DNA from: Auriscalpium vulgare
Lineage: Eukaryota; Basidiomycota; Agaricomycetes; Russulales; Auriscalpiaceae
Direction: 5' to 3'
DNA: 64,000 nt
Assembly (NCBI GenBank): GCA_019915015.1
Contig: JAHBBC010000001.1
Coordinates: 1,798,001 to 1,862,000, forward strand
Positions 33,276 through 42,762 of the stretch are shown in pieces; the stretch's first letter is position 1, and each line of letters opens with the position of its first letter. Made by a program: the position numbers and the translations under genes. The notes beneath the pieces are model-generated. The model ran no database searches. It was not told the DNA's origin and saw only the letters and a program-made list of their open reading frames with translations.

Positions 33276-34430
33276 GCTGCAGGCCCTCCGACCGGTGCAG
33301 GTGTACGCATGAGCTCGTGGACGTCTTCCTCTACGGTCAGTCGCGGCGCACCCTGGATCGATTGCCTCATTCACGGGAATGCAGGGCATATACACGCTAC
33401 TCGCCCTGCGCACGTGTTCATTGGCGCGTACGTGCGCCGCGCCCAACACTGTTCTCCGCACCCGACTGACTCCTTGCACGCACGGCGCCCCAGCCGGAGG
33501 GTCAGCGGGGAATGCCACGAGCGCTGCGGTTCGGCGCGACCGGGGCGATGTACGTCGTTCGCGGACCGCGACAGTCTTCCTGCACACCGCGGTCCTGTCA
33601 AGCTCATGGTCGAGCGCCCGACCGTCGCGCACCCACTGCCCGCCGACCCGCCCGCGTGACTCAGGCTCATCGACACATCACCGCGATCGACGACTTCTCC
33701 TTACTCCATCGTCATGGTCAACGTACGCCCCCTCCCCCCTCCTTCTCACACTTCACCATTAACCCCCGGGGCAGTTCGTCCTTGTGGGCGACGCCATCGT
33801 GGTGTGGCGCGCCTGGCCGTGATCACAACCCAAGCTAGGCGCGCCGTCGCCTTGCGCTCGCCCCTGCTGCTCCGGCACGCTCGCACCGCGGCCGCGCACC
33901 TGTTGGCGCCGACCACGGCCGGCGGCACGGACAGACCAGGCCTGAGCGGCGAGTCGGGGGCGCGCGGCGCACGGCTCCGCGAAGCTGTACCTCCGAGCCT
34001 CGCGATCACGCTCGCCACGAACCTCAGCGCCACCGCGCTCATCGCGCGTCGCGCGCAGGTTGCTCCCTCCCTTGCCGTGAAGTGCAACTGCGCATGTTCG
34101 GTGTGATTGCGGGGCGCAGGATCCACTACGCTCGGCCGCAGGCGGTGCGCGCGACGCGGGCGCGGGGCGACCGCGTGCTGGAGGTGCTGCTGCCGCTGGT
34201 CGAGTCCGGCGCGCTGTAAGCGCGCTGTGGGTGCGTCGTGCTGCTCCTTGTGCTCTGCGCCCGGCTGACGGCGGCGCAGGTAGCGATGATCGCGCTGTGG
34301 CCGTTCGCGGCGTCGAGCCGCGGTGTGTACGTGCTGCTGTACCATGCTCCCGCAGCTGACGGTGCGTCCTCCATCTCTCGGCCGGGGTGATGGGCTTGAC
34401 CGAGCGGCGCAGGGATGTACCCCACGGTGA
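33276..34430 (+). pseudogene. Seven-helix membrane protein, array copy 4, heavily decayed
   Basis: Landmarks of the family appear in order but in shifting frames: ALRPVQVYA without its ATG (CAG at that place), then a stop, the GTCAGTCG donor, GIYTLLAL, RRVSG, FVLVGDAIVVWRAW followed by a stop, LAITLATNLSATALIARRA, VLLPLVESGAL followed by a stop, VAMIALWPF and GMYPTVIV. GC content is much higher than in copies 1-3. No open frame spans more than one former exon. This is a dead copy. Confidence 0.7.
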
Positions 34431-34799
34431 TCGTTGGTCATCTGCGCGCTGCCAAGCGGTCGTTCGCCAGGACACGGTGGTCTGTGCCGAGACAGACATG
34501 ACGGCCATCGTCGTTCGCAGCGCTCGGCCCGTCGGGGCGCAGATGCCGCAGACGGCAGCGTGCGGGCGGGAGAGGGGACGCGGGGCAGGGATTCCGCGAC
34601 GGGTGCAGCCCCGCGGAGACTTGCCATGGTGGACGATGGCGCGTCCGCCGTGTAGCGGGTCGGTGGTACAGATTCCTCGATAATTTACCCGTGTTACAGA
34701 TAGCTGTTTGTGGCAACGCGCCATGTATATAGAGCAGCTGTCCACCACACCCAGCACGCCTCACCCGTCCGTCTTCCTCGTCGTCTCGCCGTCGCTCCG

Positions 34800-35330
34800 C
34801 CCTCTTCTAGGCCCGCAGCGAGCAGCGCGGCCATGTGACGCGATTCGAAGGCGCTCCCGTTGCCAGCTTTGTACACGCCCCTGCGGCGCGCTTCGGCACC
34901 GCGACGCCGTGGCAGCTCTCCCTGCGCCCACCCGCATACATCAGTCAGCACGCGGCGGGCAGGGGACGCGAGGGACGTACATGTGGTCCCATTTGACGCC
35001 GGGCGGACGCGGAAGCGGCCCGCGGGGCAGTCGGGCGACGGCACGGGTAGCTCTCGACGCGCAGCCGCCGCTTGCCGGTCGCCGTCCTCCGGCGCCACCT
35101 TCCTCTGCGGCGAGTCGAAGCATGCAAGCAGCAGTGCCGGTGTCAAGGGCGCGCGGATCGCGGGCAGGCGCACCTTCGCCGTCGGCGGGGTCAGTATTTA
35201 GCCGTATGCTTCTGTTTTCACTCTGCTGACTGCGTCGGCGACGCGCGTGCGCGCGGGCTTGGGCGGGGAGGGGTCGTCGTACGGCGGGGCGGCGGCGGCG
35301 GGGGGGAGCAGCCGGCCCCATGGGCAGAGC
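34800..35330 (-). pseudogene. Relic of the C2H2 zinc-finger gene intact at 42198
   Basis: Read on the reverse strand, PPYDDPSPP matches PPPYDDPAP of the 42.2 kb gene; SPDCPAGRF matches SSDCPKRRF of its zinc finger; then an acceptor and GGAGAGCTGCCACGGCGTCG matches, with one change, the start of its third exon, and GSAFESRHMAALLAAGL matches GSEFDENMVALLNAGL. Base gains and losses put these pieces in different frames, and the zinc-binding Cys/His set is incomplete. Confidence 0.55.
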
Positions 35331-36640
35331 TGCAAGTGGAAACGGCGTGCCCAAGAGCGCGAAGAAAGCGAAGCGGTGGCAACACGCACCTTCGCGATCG
35401 TCGGCGCCGCCGATGTTGCGACTACTGCCACCCGCGCGCATGATCCGCGTGCCGCCGCGGCTGCGGGCCCGCCGTGCCCTCACCGCCGTCCGCCTCCACC
35501 TCCGCCTGCGCCTGCGCCTGTCAACAACATGTCAGCCACGCGCGCGGGCGGAGATCGCGAGACGTGCGCACCGCGATGGCGTCGAGCGAGCGCATGTGCG
35601 TCGGCCAGACGTAGGGCGCGGCGCCGAGCAGGCGGCACTGCGCGGTGGCGGACGACTTGCGGCGCACGGGCGGCGGCGGGCGGGGGCGGCGGCGGGGGCG
35701 GCGGGGCGCGGACGCCGGTGAAGTCCGCGGGGGAGAGGGCCATGTACTCTGCGGCGCGGATTGGTTAGACGGACGGGCGAGGGCGGATCGGGTGGCGTGG
35801 ACGCACTCGGCGGGGACGGCGCGCGCGAGGGCCCGGCGGGCGGACCGAGGGCCTGCAGCGCGTCTGGCGGGGCACGGGCGGCGGGGGCGGCGCTCAGGTG
35901 GGGCGGGAAGGGGTACTCTGCGGGGCGCGGGTGGTAGGCCAGGTGTGCGCCGTAGGGCAGCGTGTACGTGCCCTGCCCGCTCGTCGGTGTACGCGCAGGA
36001 GGAGGGGTAAGCAGAGGCGCACCTGCAGCACGCGCGGCTCGGGCGCGTAGTGGCCGTACGACGCGTAGCCCGCGTGGGGCAGCCAGCTCGACGGGGGTGC
36101 CGCCTGCGACATGTCGCGATCAGAAGAAGGTGGGTCAGGGAGAACAGCGCGACGCTCTTTTGCGTCCTGCCGGTCGGCGGATGGTAGTTGCCGGGCGCGT
36201 TCGGCCGTCGCCGGACACGCTGCGCCCCAACCTCTCTTTGTTTGCAGCTGTCCGGCGGGGCTCTCCGGCGGTGAGAGGCGTGGAGGGCGCACGCTGGCCG
36301 GCGAGCGTCTCCCAGGCAAGCGCGAGCCTCTTTGTGGGACGATGCATGCAGCTGCGTGGCGGGCAAGCACACGGCAACGTCCGGTTGAGTGAGCCGGCTC
36401 GTCGGCACGCCACATCGTACATGAACGGAGCACCTGCTTTGCGTCGACGCAGGAGCAGACAGGGCATATATCACGCGCTCCAGGGCCTGGATTGGCGGAT
36501 CCCGGAGATCGTCTGGTCTGAGCGCGTCGGTCGCTAGCCTCAGCGCTGCTCGTCAAGCACGCACGCAGCTTCCCCCGGCCATCCCGGCCTGTCACCCCAC
36601 CCAACACGCCACCACCCGCCCGCAGACCGCCAGAGCGTAT
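35331..36640. other. Very GC-rich block, coding status unclear
   Basis: Long overlapping open frames on both strands are expected here from composition alone. The least unlikely gene is on the reverse strand, starting at 36113 (MSQAAPPSSWLPHAGYASYG), with a possible intron after 36024 and a later exon containing EYMALSPADFTGV; it is Pro/Ala-rich, I do not recognise it, and no full model holds frame. It may belong with the zinc-finger relic just downstream. Confidence 0.3.
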
Positions 36641-36644
36641 AAAA
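36638..36644 (+). promoter_or_regulatory. TATA box with CT-rich initiator region
   Basis: TATAAAA at 36638-36644, then a long C/T tract (about 36675-36720) and an ATG at 36729: a well-formed fungal core promoter. Confidence 0.55.
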
Positions 36645-36728
36645 CGCCCTCCGCCTCGAGCGAAACAGCAGCAGCCTCCCGCTTCCCCTCCCCCGCTCAT
36701 CCCTCCCTCCTCACCCAGCGCCTCGTGC

Positions 36729-36890
36729 ATGTACGCAGGACAGGCGTCGTCGGTCATAAAAGGCCATGATGAGGAGTCACCCTCCTCATCAGGGTTCTTT
36801 CTGTCCACTGGCGCCTTTATCCTGTGCGCATCCAGTCCGCCGCTTCGGTGTGCACGCCACTCACCCACTATACACCCCCAATCGCGGTAG
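36729..36890 (+). CDS. Small unassigned reading frame behind a strong promoter
   Basis: Open for 53 residues (MYAGQASSVIKGHDEESPSS to HPQSR). It is placed 85 bases after a TATA box and directly after a pyrimidine tract, as real genes in this window are. It has no CaaX end, so it is not a lipopeptide pheromone, and no signal peptide. GATGAGGAG and CTCCTCATC within it can pair as a hairpin. Unspliced reading is assumed; it could be the first exon of something longer or a relic. Confidence 0.3.
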   Translation: MYAGQASSVIKGHDEESPSSSGFFLSTGAFILCASSPPLRCARHSPTIHPQSR

Positions 36891-36904
36891 AATATACGTT
36901 CTGT

Positions 36905-37260
36905 GATTGCATCGTCTTGTCTTGCATCGCACAATGAATAATACATCACATGATCTGCAGAACAAATTTTGAATAATCTCAAGAGTCAGGACCGGCGCAC
37001 ACAACTTGAAGATTCGTACACAGCAAAGCCCCGCCAACCTACGAGTCACTCCTGTCAGCAGGAGCTGGCGGTGGATATCGCTAGTCCGCCACTCACCATA
37101 GGAGATCAACCGATCGCGTATAATATAGTTGTATCGTGTGCATCGTATCGTCTCGTACAATGGATAATACATCGGGATCATATAACCTCGGGACCAGCGC
37201 GCACGCCGCACGAACACAACGGAGACATCCATACCCAGCAAAGCCCGCCAAAGCAGAATA
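36905..37260. repeat. Degenerate direct duplication of about 140-150 bases
   Basis: 36905-37040 and 37115-37260 share, in the same order, a TGCATCGTNTNGTC stretch, CAATGNATAATACATC, a GGACCNGCGCNCAC stretch and ACACAGCAAAGCCCCGCCAA versus TACCCAGCAAAGCCCGCCAAA. It lies just beyond the 3' end of the DUF262 gene, so it may be a duplicated 3'UTR. Confidence 0.6.
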
Positions 37261-37274
37261 AGCACACCAACGTC

Positions 37275-39068
37275 TCACGCCGCCGACGCCCCCCTCCCCC
37301 TCCCCCGCCCCCGCCCCCGCCCTCTCCCCCTCCCGTTGGCCGCCGCGCCCCGCGCCTTCTTCGGCTTCCCCGCCCCGGCATCCCCATCCGCCTCGTCCCC
37401 GTCCGCGTCGTCGTCGTCGTCGTCGTCGCCCTTCTTGCGCTTCGCCGGCGTCTTCTTCGCCGCGGGCCCGAAATTGAACGGCTGCTCGAGGTCGACCGTG
37501 CCGCCCTCGATCGCGTCGATGATCGCCCAGCACTCCTTGCCCAGCCGCGCGTTCAGCCGCACGTCCGCGTGCGCCGCGCGCACCTTCTTGCGCAGGTACA
37601 GCAGCGCCCGCGCCCGCTCGTGGTCCGTCCAGTCCCCGTCGCGCAGCGTGTACAGCAGCACGCCTAGCCACACCCGCCGTCAGCATCGCTCGCACGCAGG
37701 CGCGCGCGCACGCACCCATGTACACAAACTCGACCGGCGACACCTTCGCGCTGACCTTGAACACCTCGTTCGCGTCCGGGTCCGGCGCCATCTCGAGCAG
37801 ACGCTGCAGGATCTGCACGAACGCGCGCTCGAACGCGTGCGCGGGCCCGTTGCCCGTCGCGAGCCACTTCTCGACCGACTTGCCCACGGGCACGACCTGC
37901 GCCGGGAGGCAGTCGAGGCAGTACGCGAGCGCCGCGAGGTTGTAAAACCCGTTCCCGCGCCGCGTGTCGATCGGGATCGCCTGTGCGAGCCCGCCGTCCA
38001 CCCCGATGTACTGCATCTCGATGCGGTTGATCCAGTCCGCCCACGCCGAGGAGATCGCCTGCCATTTTTCTGCGGCGAGGGGAGCTGAGTGTGAGTGGTG
38101 AGGGGAGGGGGAGGGCGGGGGAGGGCGTACCGGCGGTTTTGAGCGGCATGCCCATCTGCACGCGCTGGAACACGTCGCGCTCGGCCGACATGGAGAGGTG
38201 TCGGTACTCGACTGCGCGCGCATCAGCGCGGCTCAGCACGCGGGAGGCAGGCAGCGCACGCACCGCATGTGAGGACCTTCTCCGCGAACAGCTTCCGCCC
38301 GTGCTCTGGGATCAGTGCCTTCTTGCCGTCCGGCGCGGTGAAGTACCACAACTTCCGCGTCGCGGGGTCCTGGTCTGTGCATAGGATGAGTGAGATGAGC
38401 ATGGGGGCGGGCCGGCAGGGTCGCGCACGTACACGGAATCTGAGGGAGGACGGGTGGTGAAATGGAGATATCGCAGGGAGAGATATGCGCACCTGCCCGT
38501 CTATAAACAACAGTATACTCGTTAACCTCTGCTTCCCATCCACGCACACCCGCGTCTCCTCGCCGTCGTCATCGACAGTCACCGCGAAGATGACCGGCGG
38601 CACGTAGAAATTATGGTATATGGAGTGAATCATCTCCATCTGCTTCGCCTTGGACCACACGACATCTGCCCGCCGTCAAGCACGCACACACGCCATGGGA
38701 CGGACGCGACTTACCGCGCTGGTACGCCGGCTGGAGGTCTATATGCGCCTGGTGCATGAGCCCTGCCGCCGTGTCAGCCGCCCCACCCAACAAGCACAGC
38801 CCAAAGGCATATAGAGAAGGCGTCACGCACAGTGCAGCCGCTCCGTCGTGATCGCCTGCGCGTCCGGCTGCTCGAGCGACCCGCGGATCTTGAACACATT
38901 CGGGTCCCCGCCGTCCTCATCGTCGTCGAACGCCGCGTCGTCGTCCGAGAGCTCGTCGCGGTCCTCGTCCTTGTCCTTCGCCGACATGCGTGTGCGCGGC
39001 GTCGTGGGGGCAGATGGGGTGTGGCTGGCGGGCGGCGGCGGGTCAGTATCGCGCGGAGAAAGGGACAT
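37275..39068 (-). CDS. DUF262-domain protein (ParB/GmrSD-like nuclease fold)
   Basis: Seven exons on the reverse strand: 39068-38831, 38762-38715, 38665-38493, 38369-38264, 38211-38131, 38069-37716 and 37663-37275. They give 462 residues in one frame. The acidic N-terminus is followed by HIDLQPAYQRGDVVWS and VCVDGKQRLTS, the two signature motifs of DUF262; the DGQQR/DGKQR loop is the proposed nucleotide/catalytic site, related to DndB/GmrS and ParB-type NTPase-nucleases. Helical segments follow (RHLSMSAERDVFQRVQ, KWQAISSAWADWI). The C-terminus has an acidic run and a long Gly/Arg repeat (RGRGRG), an RGG-like nucleic-acid-binding tail. Fungal members are unstudied as far as I know. The start at 39068 is the first ATG; MSAKDKDEDRD at 38986 is an alternative. 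Confidence 0.85.
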
Positions 39069-39629
39069 GGCCGTCAAGGGGCGGGGAGGCAGGGAGGAGC
39101 GGGAGGCAGGGGGAAAGCGGGAGGCGGTACAAGTATACGAGGGACCTTAGCTGCTCGAGGAGCCGCTTCCACGCGACAAGGCGGTCCGCGCAGTCGGCCG
39201 GGAAGGCAGATCTGAAGCACAGCATGCAGGAGGGGACTCACCGTGTTGCACCTCGCAGCGAGACGGCCTTTTGGGTTGGGGGTGTGCGCGTGGGGCGGAG
39301 GCAAAGAATAAGGCGACGCCACCCAAATCGACAAGTTCAAGGAGCGCCTGCCAGTGCGGCCTTCGCGAATCCCGCGTGCGCTCGGCCCGCCTTGTTCTGC
39401 GCTGCGGTGCGCATGCCTGCGGGCTGCCTCGAGCTGCCCGCATTCCAATCGCGGCATCGCGCTGCGAAAATCACGACACGCGCAGTTAGTTCATCGATGC
39501 GCATGCACACACCCAGATATTATTGTTTGTCAATCGGTCTACGACATATCCTACGTCTAGTATACACGAACCCATATCGCAAATAACATATGCAGCGGCC
39601 CCGAGTGATATAGATAGATGGCGCCGCGT
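39069..39629. other. Intergenic and 5' leader of the DUF262 gene
   Basis: 560 bases between the DUF262 start and the stop of the NIPA gene, both reverse-strand. It includes a leader segment (39162-39190) that is also found before the zinc-finger gene. Confidence 0.4.
39162..39190 (-). repeat. 29-base leader segment shared with 42134-42162
   Basis: On the reverse strand this reads CGCGGACC, G, CCTTGTCGCGTGG, AAGCGGC; the forward strand at 42134 has the same with two changes. Both lie downstream of a GTGAGTC donor-like site in the leader of a gene and translate as LVAWKR in one frame. Confidence 0.55.
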
Positions 39630-41578
39630 CTATGGGGACAGCGTGCCCTCGAACGCCCCAAACTCGTCCTCCTCGTCGCGCAGCGCCGACGACGCCGACC
39701 GCCGCCGCCCCAGCGGCGGGCCCGCACGCGCACTCGCCACGTGTGCGTGTGCATCGTCGTCCTCGTGCGCATCCGACATCAGGTGCCTGCCCTCCTCGCC
39801 AGAGTGCTCCTGCACGCGCGGGCGGGGCGAGAGCGGCGTCGCGGGGCGCGCGGTCGCGAGGTCCTCGTCCTCGTCGTCGCTCGCATCGCCGACGTCCCAC
39901 ATCACCTCCTCCGCGCCGTCCTCCCCGCGCAGGCCCTCGTGCTCCCCCGCGCCTTTCCCGTCGACGGTTTTGGGCCCCGGGCGCGGGCTGCGTGGTACGG
40001 CGGACAGCGCAATGCCGCCGTGTGTGTGCGGATCGCGCGCAGGGCCGGCTTCCGGCTTTTTGTGCGTCAGGAGCACGACACCGGAGATGAGGATGAGGAT
40101 GGAGACGAAGATGAGGAAGAGAGTCCATGATTGGTAGGCGTCAACCGAGTCGTTGAAAATCTATGTGCATGTTGATCAGTATGGCGAGAGAGAGACGGAG
40201 GATTCGTAGGTACCAAGGAGTTCAGCCAGCCTGTCGCAGTGTACACGCCGTAGAACACGGGCACGACAAGAGTCGAATCGTACACCTTGAGGCCGCGATT
40301 GAGGCATACAATTTGCAGCACCGCGGTGAGCGCCAGGAAGATGAACGTGAAGATGGGCGCAGGATGGCCCAGCTGGTTGCCCGGATTCTCATGCGACAAT
40401 GAGCCCGATATCAGCGCCACACTATGATGCGCCAGTCCAGTCAGCCGGCTATCTCTCGCCCTGACGGTTGCGCTGCACTCACCCTGCCTTGGCGAACACC
40501 AGACACTCGCCCGCCATCCCGCCTCCGCAGCACGCCCACCCGATTCCCAGCGTCCACGCCACGACCTTATCGTCCTTCCCCGCCGTCCAATCCTCCAGCT
40601 TCTCTGCGATCCACACGAGCGACCAGCGGGCCCACCCGCGCGCCTTCCCCAGCGGGCCCGTCCCCGTCACGGGCATGCGCGCGGACATGCCCGCGAACGG
40701 CTCTGCCGACAGGTCCGCGCGCGCCGCGAGCACCAGGTCGAGCTGCGTCGTGAACGTGTACAGCAGCGCGAGCGCGAGCGACATCACGAGGAAGTACCCG
40801 ATCCACCCCGCGCGCCCCACAGGTACGCGAGGTGCGCGGCGGACGTCTCCGACGACAGCCCCGAGTTGATGGACCCGAACGCGACGATGCCGATGACGCC
40901 CAGGATGACGATGATGGTGCCCTGTGGGAGCCGTGGTCAGCGGGGCGCGCGTGCAGCGTGGGGCAGCGTGCACGCACGTAGATGTCGGTCGACGTGACGG
41001 GCGTGCCGACGAGGAATCTGGCGAATAAGAAGTTGAAGATGAGGGACGTCGAGCCGAGCGGCGCTACGTATTCTGCGCAGTATGTCAGTCCCGGCTGTCC
41101 AGCAAGAATGTTGGATGAACGCACCAGCACGCATGTACTCGAGGGCGAGGGTAGACCCGATGAGCTGTGAAAGGCTGATATGCAGGCTTCAGAGACCTTG
41201 AAGCCCAGGCAATAACGGGTAACGCACATATAGAGTAGCATGCCCAGAAGCCATAGCGGTCGCAGCCAATCCTTCCGCCGCGCACTCTTCGGAATAGCCA
41301 TGGTATGCACCTACACAATACCGCGCCCCCAGTAAGCAAACTCGCCACCAAACGCACACGCAGATGACTGGAGGACATACATGATCGAGTTTGGTGAGGT
41401 TCAGCCCCGCAGCGTTGAGCACGGACGCGAGCGTGACGATGGCGAGGCCGATGATGAACGCAACGACGGCATTCGCGTGGTGCGCAGGGACGACATCATC
41501 GACATCAGGTATAGGTGCAGGCAGGGATGCGTCGTCGGAGGCGTTCTGGCGCGCGAGGATGTGAGACAACGCGTCCAT
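39630..41578 (-). CDS. NIPA-type magnesium transporter, one frame break
   Basis: Seven exons: 41578-41381, 41310-41224, 41164-41125, 41072-40978, 40921-40483, 40421-40214 and 40160-39630. Family motifs run in order: FIIGLAIVTLASVLNAAGLNL (TM1), WLRPLWLLGMLLY, LIGSTLALEYMRAEYVAPLG, SLIFNFLFARFL, GTIIVILGVIGIVAFGSIN, PIFTFIFLALTAVLQIVCLN, LVVPVFYGVYTATGWLN and a last TM. NIPA proteins carry Mg2+ in the endomembrane system. A 120-residue acidic cytosolic tail follows. The exon sum is one base short of a multiple of three. The break is at 40811-40818, where LWG and RAGWIGYF are in different frames: GGGGCGCGC appears to lack one C. Weak donors (GTTACC at 41223) are assumed for exon 2. Confidence 0.78.
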
Positions 41579-42197
41579 AGTGTGGTTGTACGATGCTGCA
41601 CCGGTGGGTCGTTATAAGGTTCTGCCTCGTTGGACAAGTATATAGGAGCAATTAGGATAGTCGATGCGGTTGTCAAAATGAGTCCATGGATGTGTGAGGG
41701 TGAGGAAAACTAGGAGGGTGAGTGAAGATTCAAGAAGGACTGACGGTGACGGTCGCTGCGGCTGCCTGATCCGCCGACGGCTGCCGGCGTCTCCCGAGTC
41801 CCGACCGCGTCCTCTTTGCCTCTCATCATCATCATGCAAGCAGCAAAACAATCTGGGCTGACACCCACTCATACTTGGATCTCATAGATCGGAGTACATC
41901 TCAAGCCGGGCAGGCGCCGGGGTATGTAGAACCGAGTGGCCCGAGCGCGCGCGGCATTCGCGAAGGCCGCTGGGCGCCGCCGCGACTACTTCAACTGGGG
42001 CTCTGGGTCAATAATGGGTAGCGCGAGTTCACCTCCCATTTCTTTCTCCCCCACGCGCCTCCCCGCACACCTTAAAAGCCTGCCTCGTCTCTTTTCTGGT
42101 GTAATTAAACAAGGTGAGTCTCCCGTCCCACCGCGCGGACCTCCTCGTCGCGTGGAAGCGGCACCATTTGCTCAGCCCGGTCTTTGCAGTGCGGCCT
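41579..42197. other. Divergent intergenic region and leader of the zinc-finger gene
   Basis: About 620 bases between NIPA (reverse) and the zinc-finger gene (forward). CTTAAAAG at about 42070 is a TATA-like element; GTGAGTC at 42115 to GTCTTTGCAG at 42189 has the look of a 5'UTR intron, within which the segment shared with 39162-39190 lies (42134-42162). Confidence 0.45.
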
Positions 42198-42762
42198 ATG
42201 GAGTTGGAGCGGTTGACTCCCCCGCCGCCGTACGACGACCCCGCGCCGATATCTCCACACCTCCCTGCCCCTCCGCAGGCCACCAACACAGCAACAGAAG
42301 ACCTTGCTGTCGGCGTTGAAGGTACGCGTGTCATATATCGCGTCTCGCGATTCGCGCGCCTCGACACCAACTCATCGTCTCACGCAGATGAGCTGACGCC
42401 CGAGCAGCAGCAGCGCGTGGAGCGGGTCAAGGCGAAGAGGCGGCTGCGGCGCGAGAAGCGGCGTGAGAAGCACGTACCGCTCGGCGCAAGTCACCGCTGC
42501 CCGTCGTCCGACTGCCCCAAGCGTCGCTTCCACCGCGGGGGCGTCCTGAAGCACATGTGAGTCGTGCTCCTGGTCGTCGCCGTCCTCGTCCTGATTCCGG
42601 ACGTTGGTGGGCCGCAGGGAGAGCCGCCACGGCGTCGCGGTGCCCAAGCACGCACACAAGGCGCTGTATGACCTGAATGGGAGCGAGTTTGACGAGAATA
42701 TGGTCGCGTTGCTCAATGCGGGGCTGCAGGCAAAGGCGAAGCCCGCCACAGACGCGTCGTGA
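42198..42762 (+). CDS. Small C2H2 zinc-finger protein
   Basis: Three exons (42198-42321, 42388-42556, 42618-42762) give 145 residues. Joining exons 2 and 3 completes one finger: C-x4-C (CPSSDC), 12 residues, H-x4-H (HMESRH), that is, a C2H2 with wider spacing than the classical type. A basic helix before it (VERVKAKRRLRREKRREKH) would serve as nuclear-localisation signal or DNA/RNA contact. The N-terminus is Pro-rich (TPPPPYDDPAP). A single-finger basic protein is likely nuclear; target unknown. A decayed second copy lies inverted at 34.8-35.3 kb. Confidence 0.7.

Noticed and set aside
26885..34430. Array genes as Ste3-type pheromone receptors
   Set aside because: Seven helices are present but none of the Ste3 sequence landmarks I know; they fit another, unassigned paralogous family better.
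35240..36480. Very long open frames on both strands (up to over 300 codons)
   Set aside because: The stretch is so GC-rich that stop codons are rare by chance. The frames overlap each other antisense, are Arg/Ala/Pro-rich and match no family.
7885..36640. RIP-like C-to-T mutation as the cause of the decayed genes
   Set aside because: The lesions are mostly one- or two-base indels, and the most decayed region is GC-rich rather than AT-rich. Only the GH79 stop fits a C-to-T change.
36729..36890. Short frame as a mating pheromone precursor
   Set aside because: No C-terminal CaaX box and no pheromone receptor gene nearby.
37300..37340. CCCCGCCC-rich run as a telomeric or G-quadruplex regulatory element
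   Set aside because: It is simply the coding sequence of the RG-repeat tail of the DUF262 protein read on the other strand.
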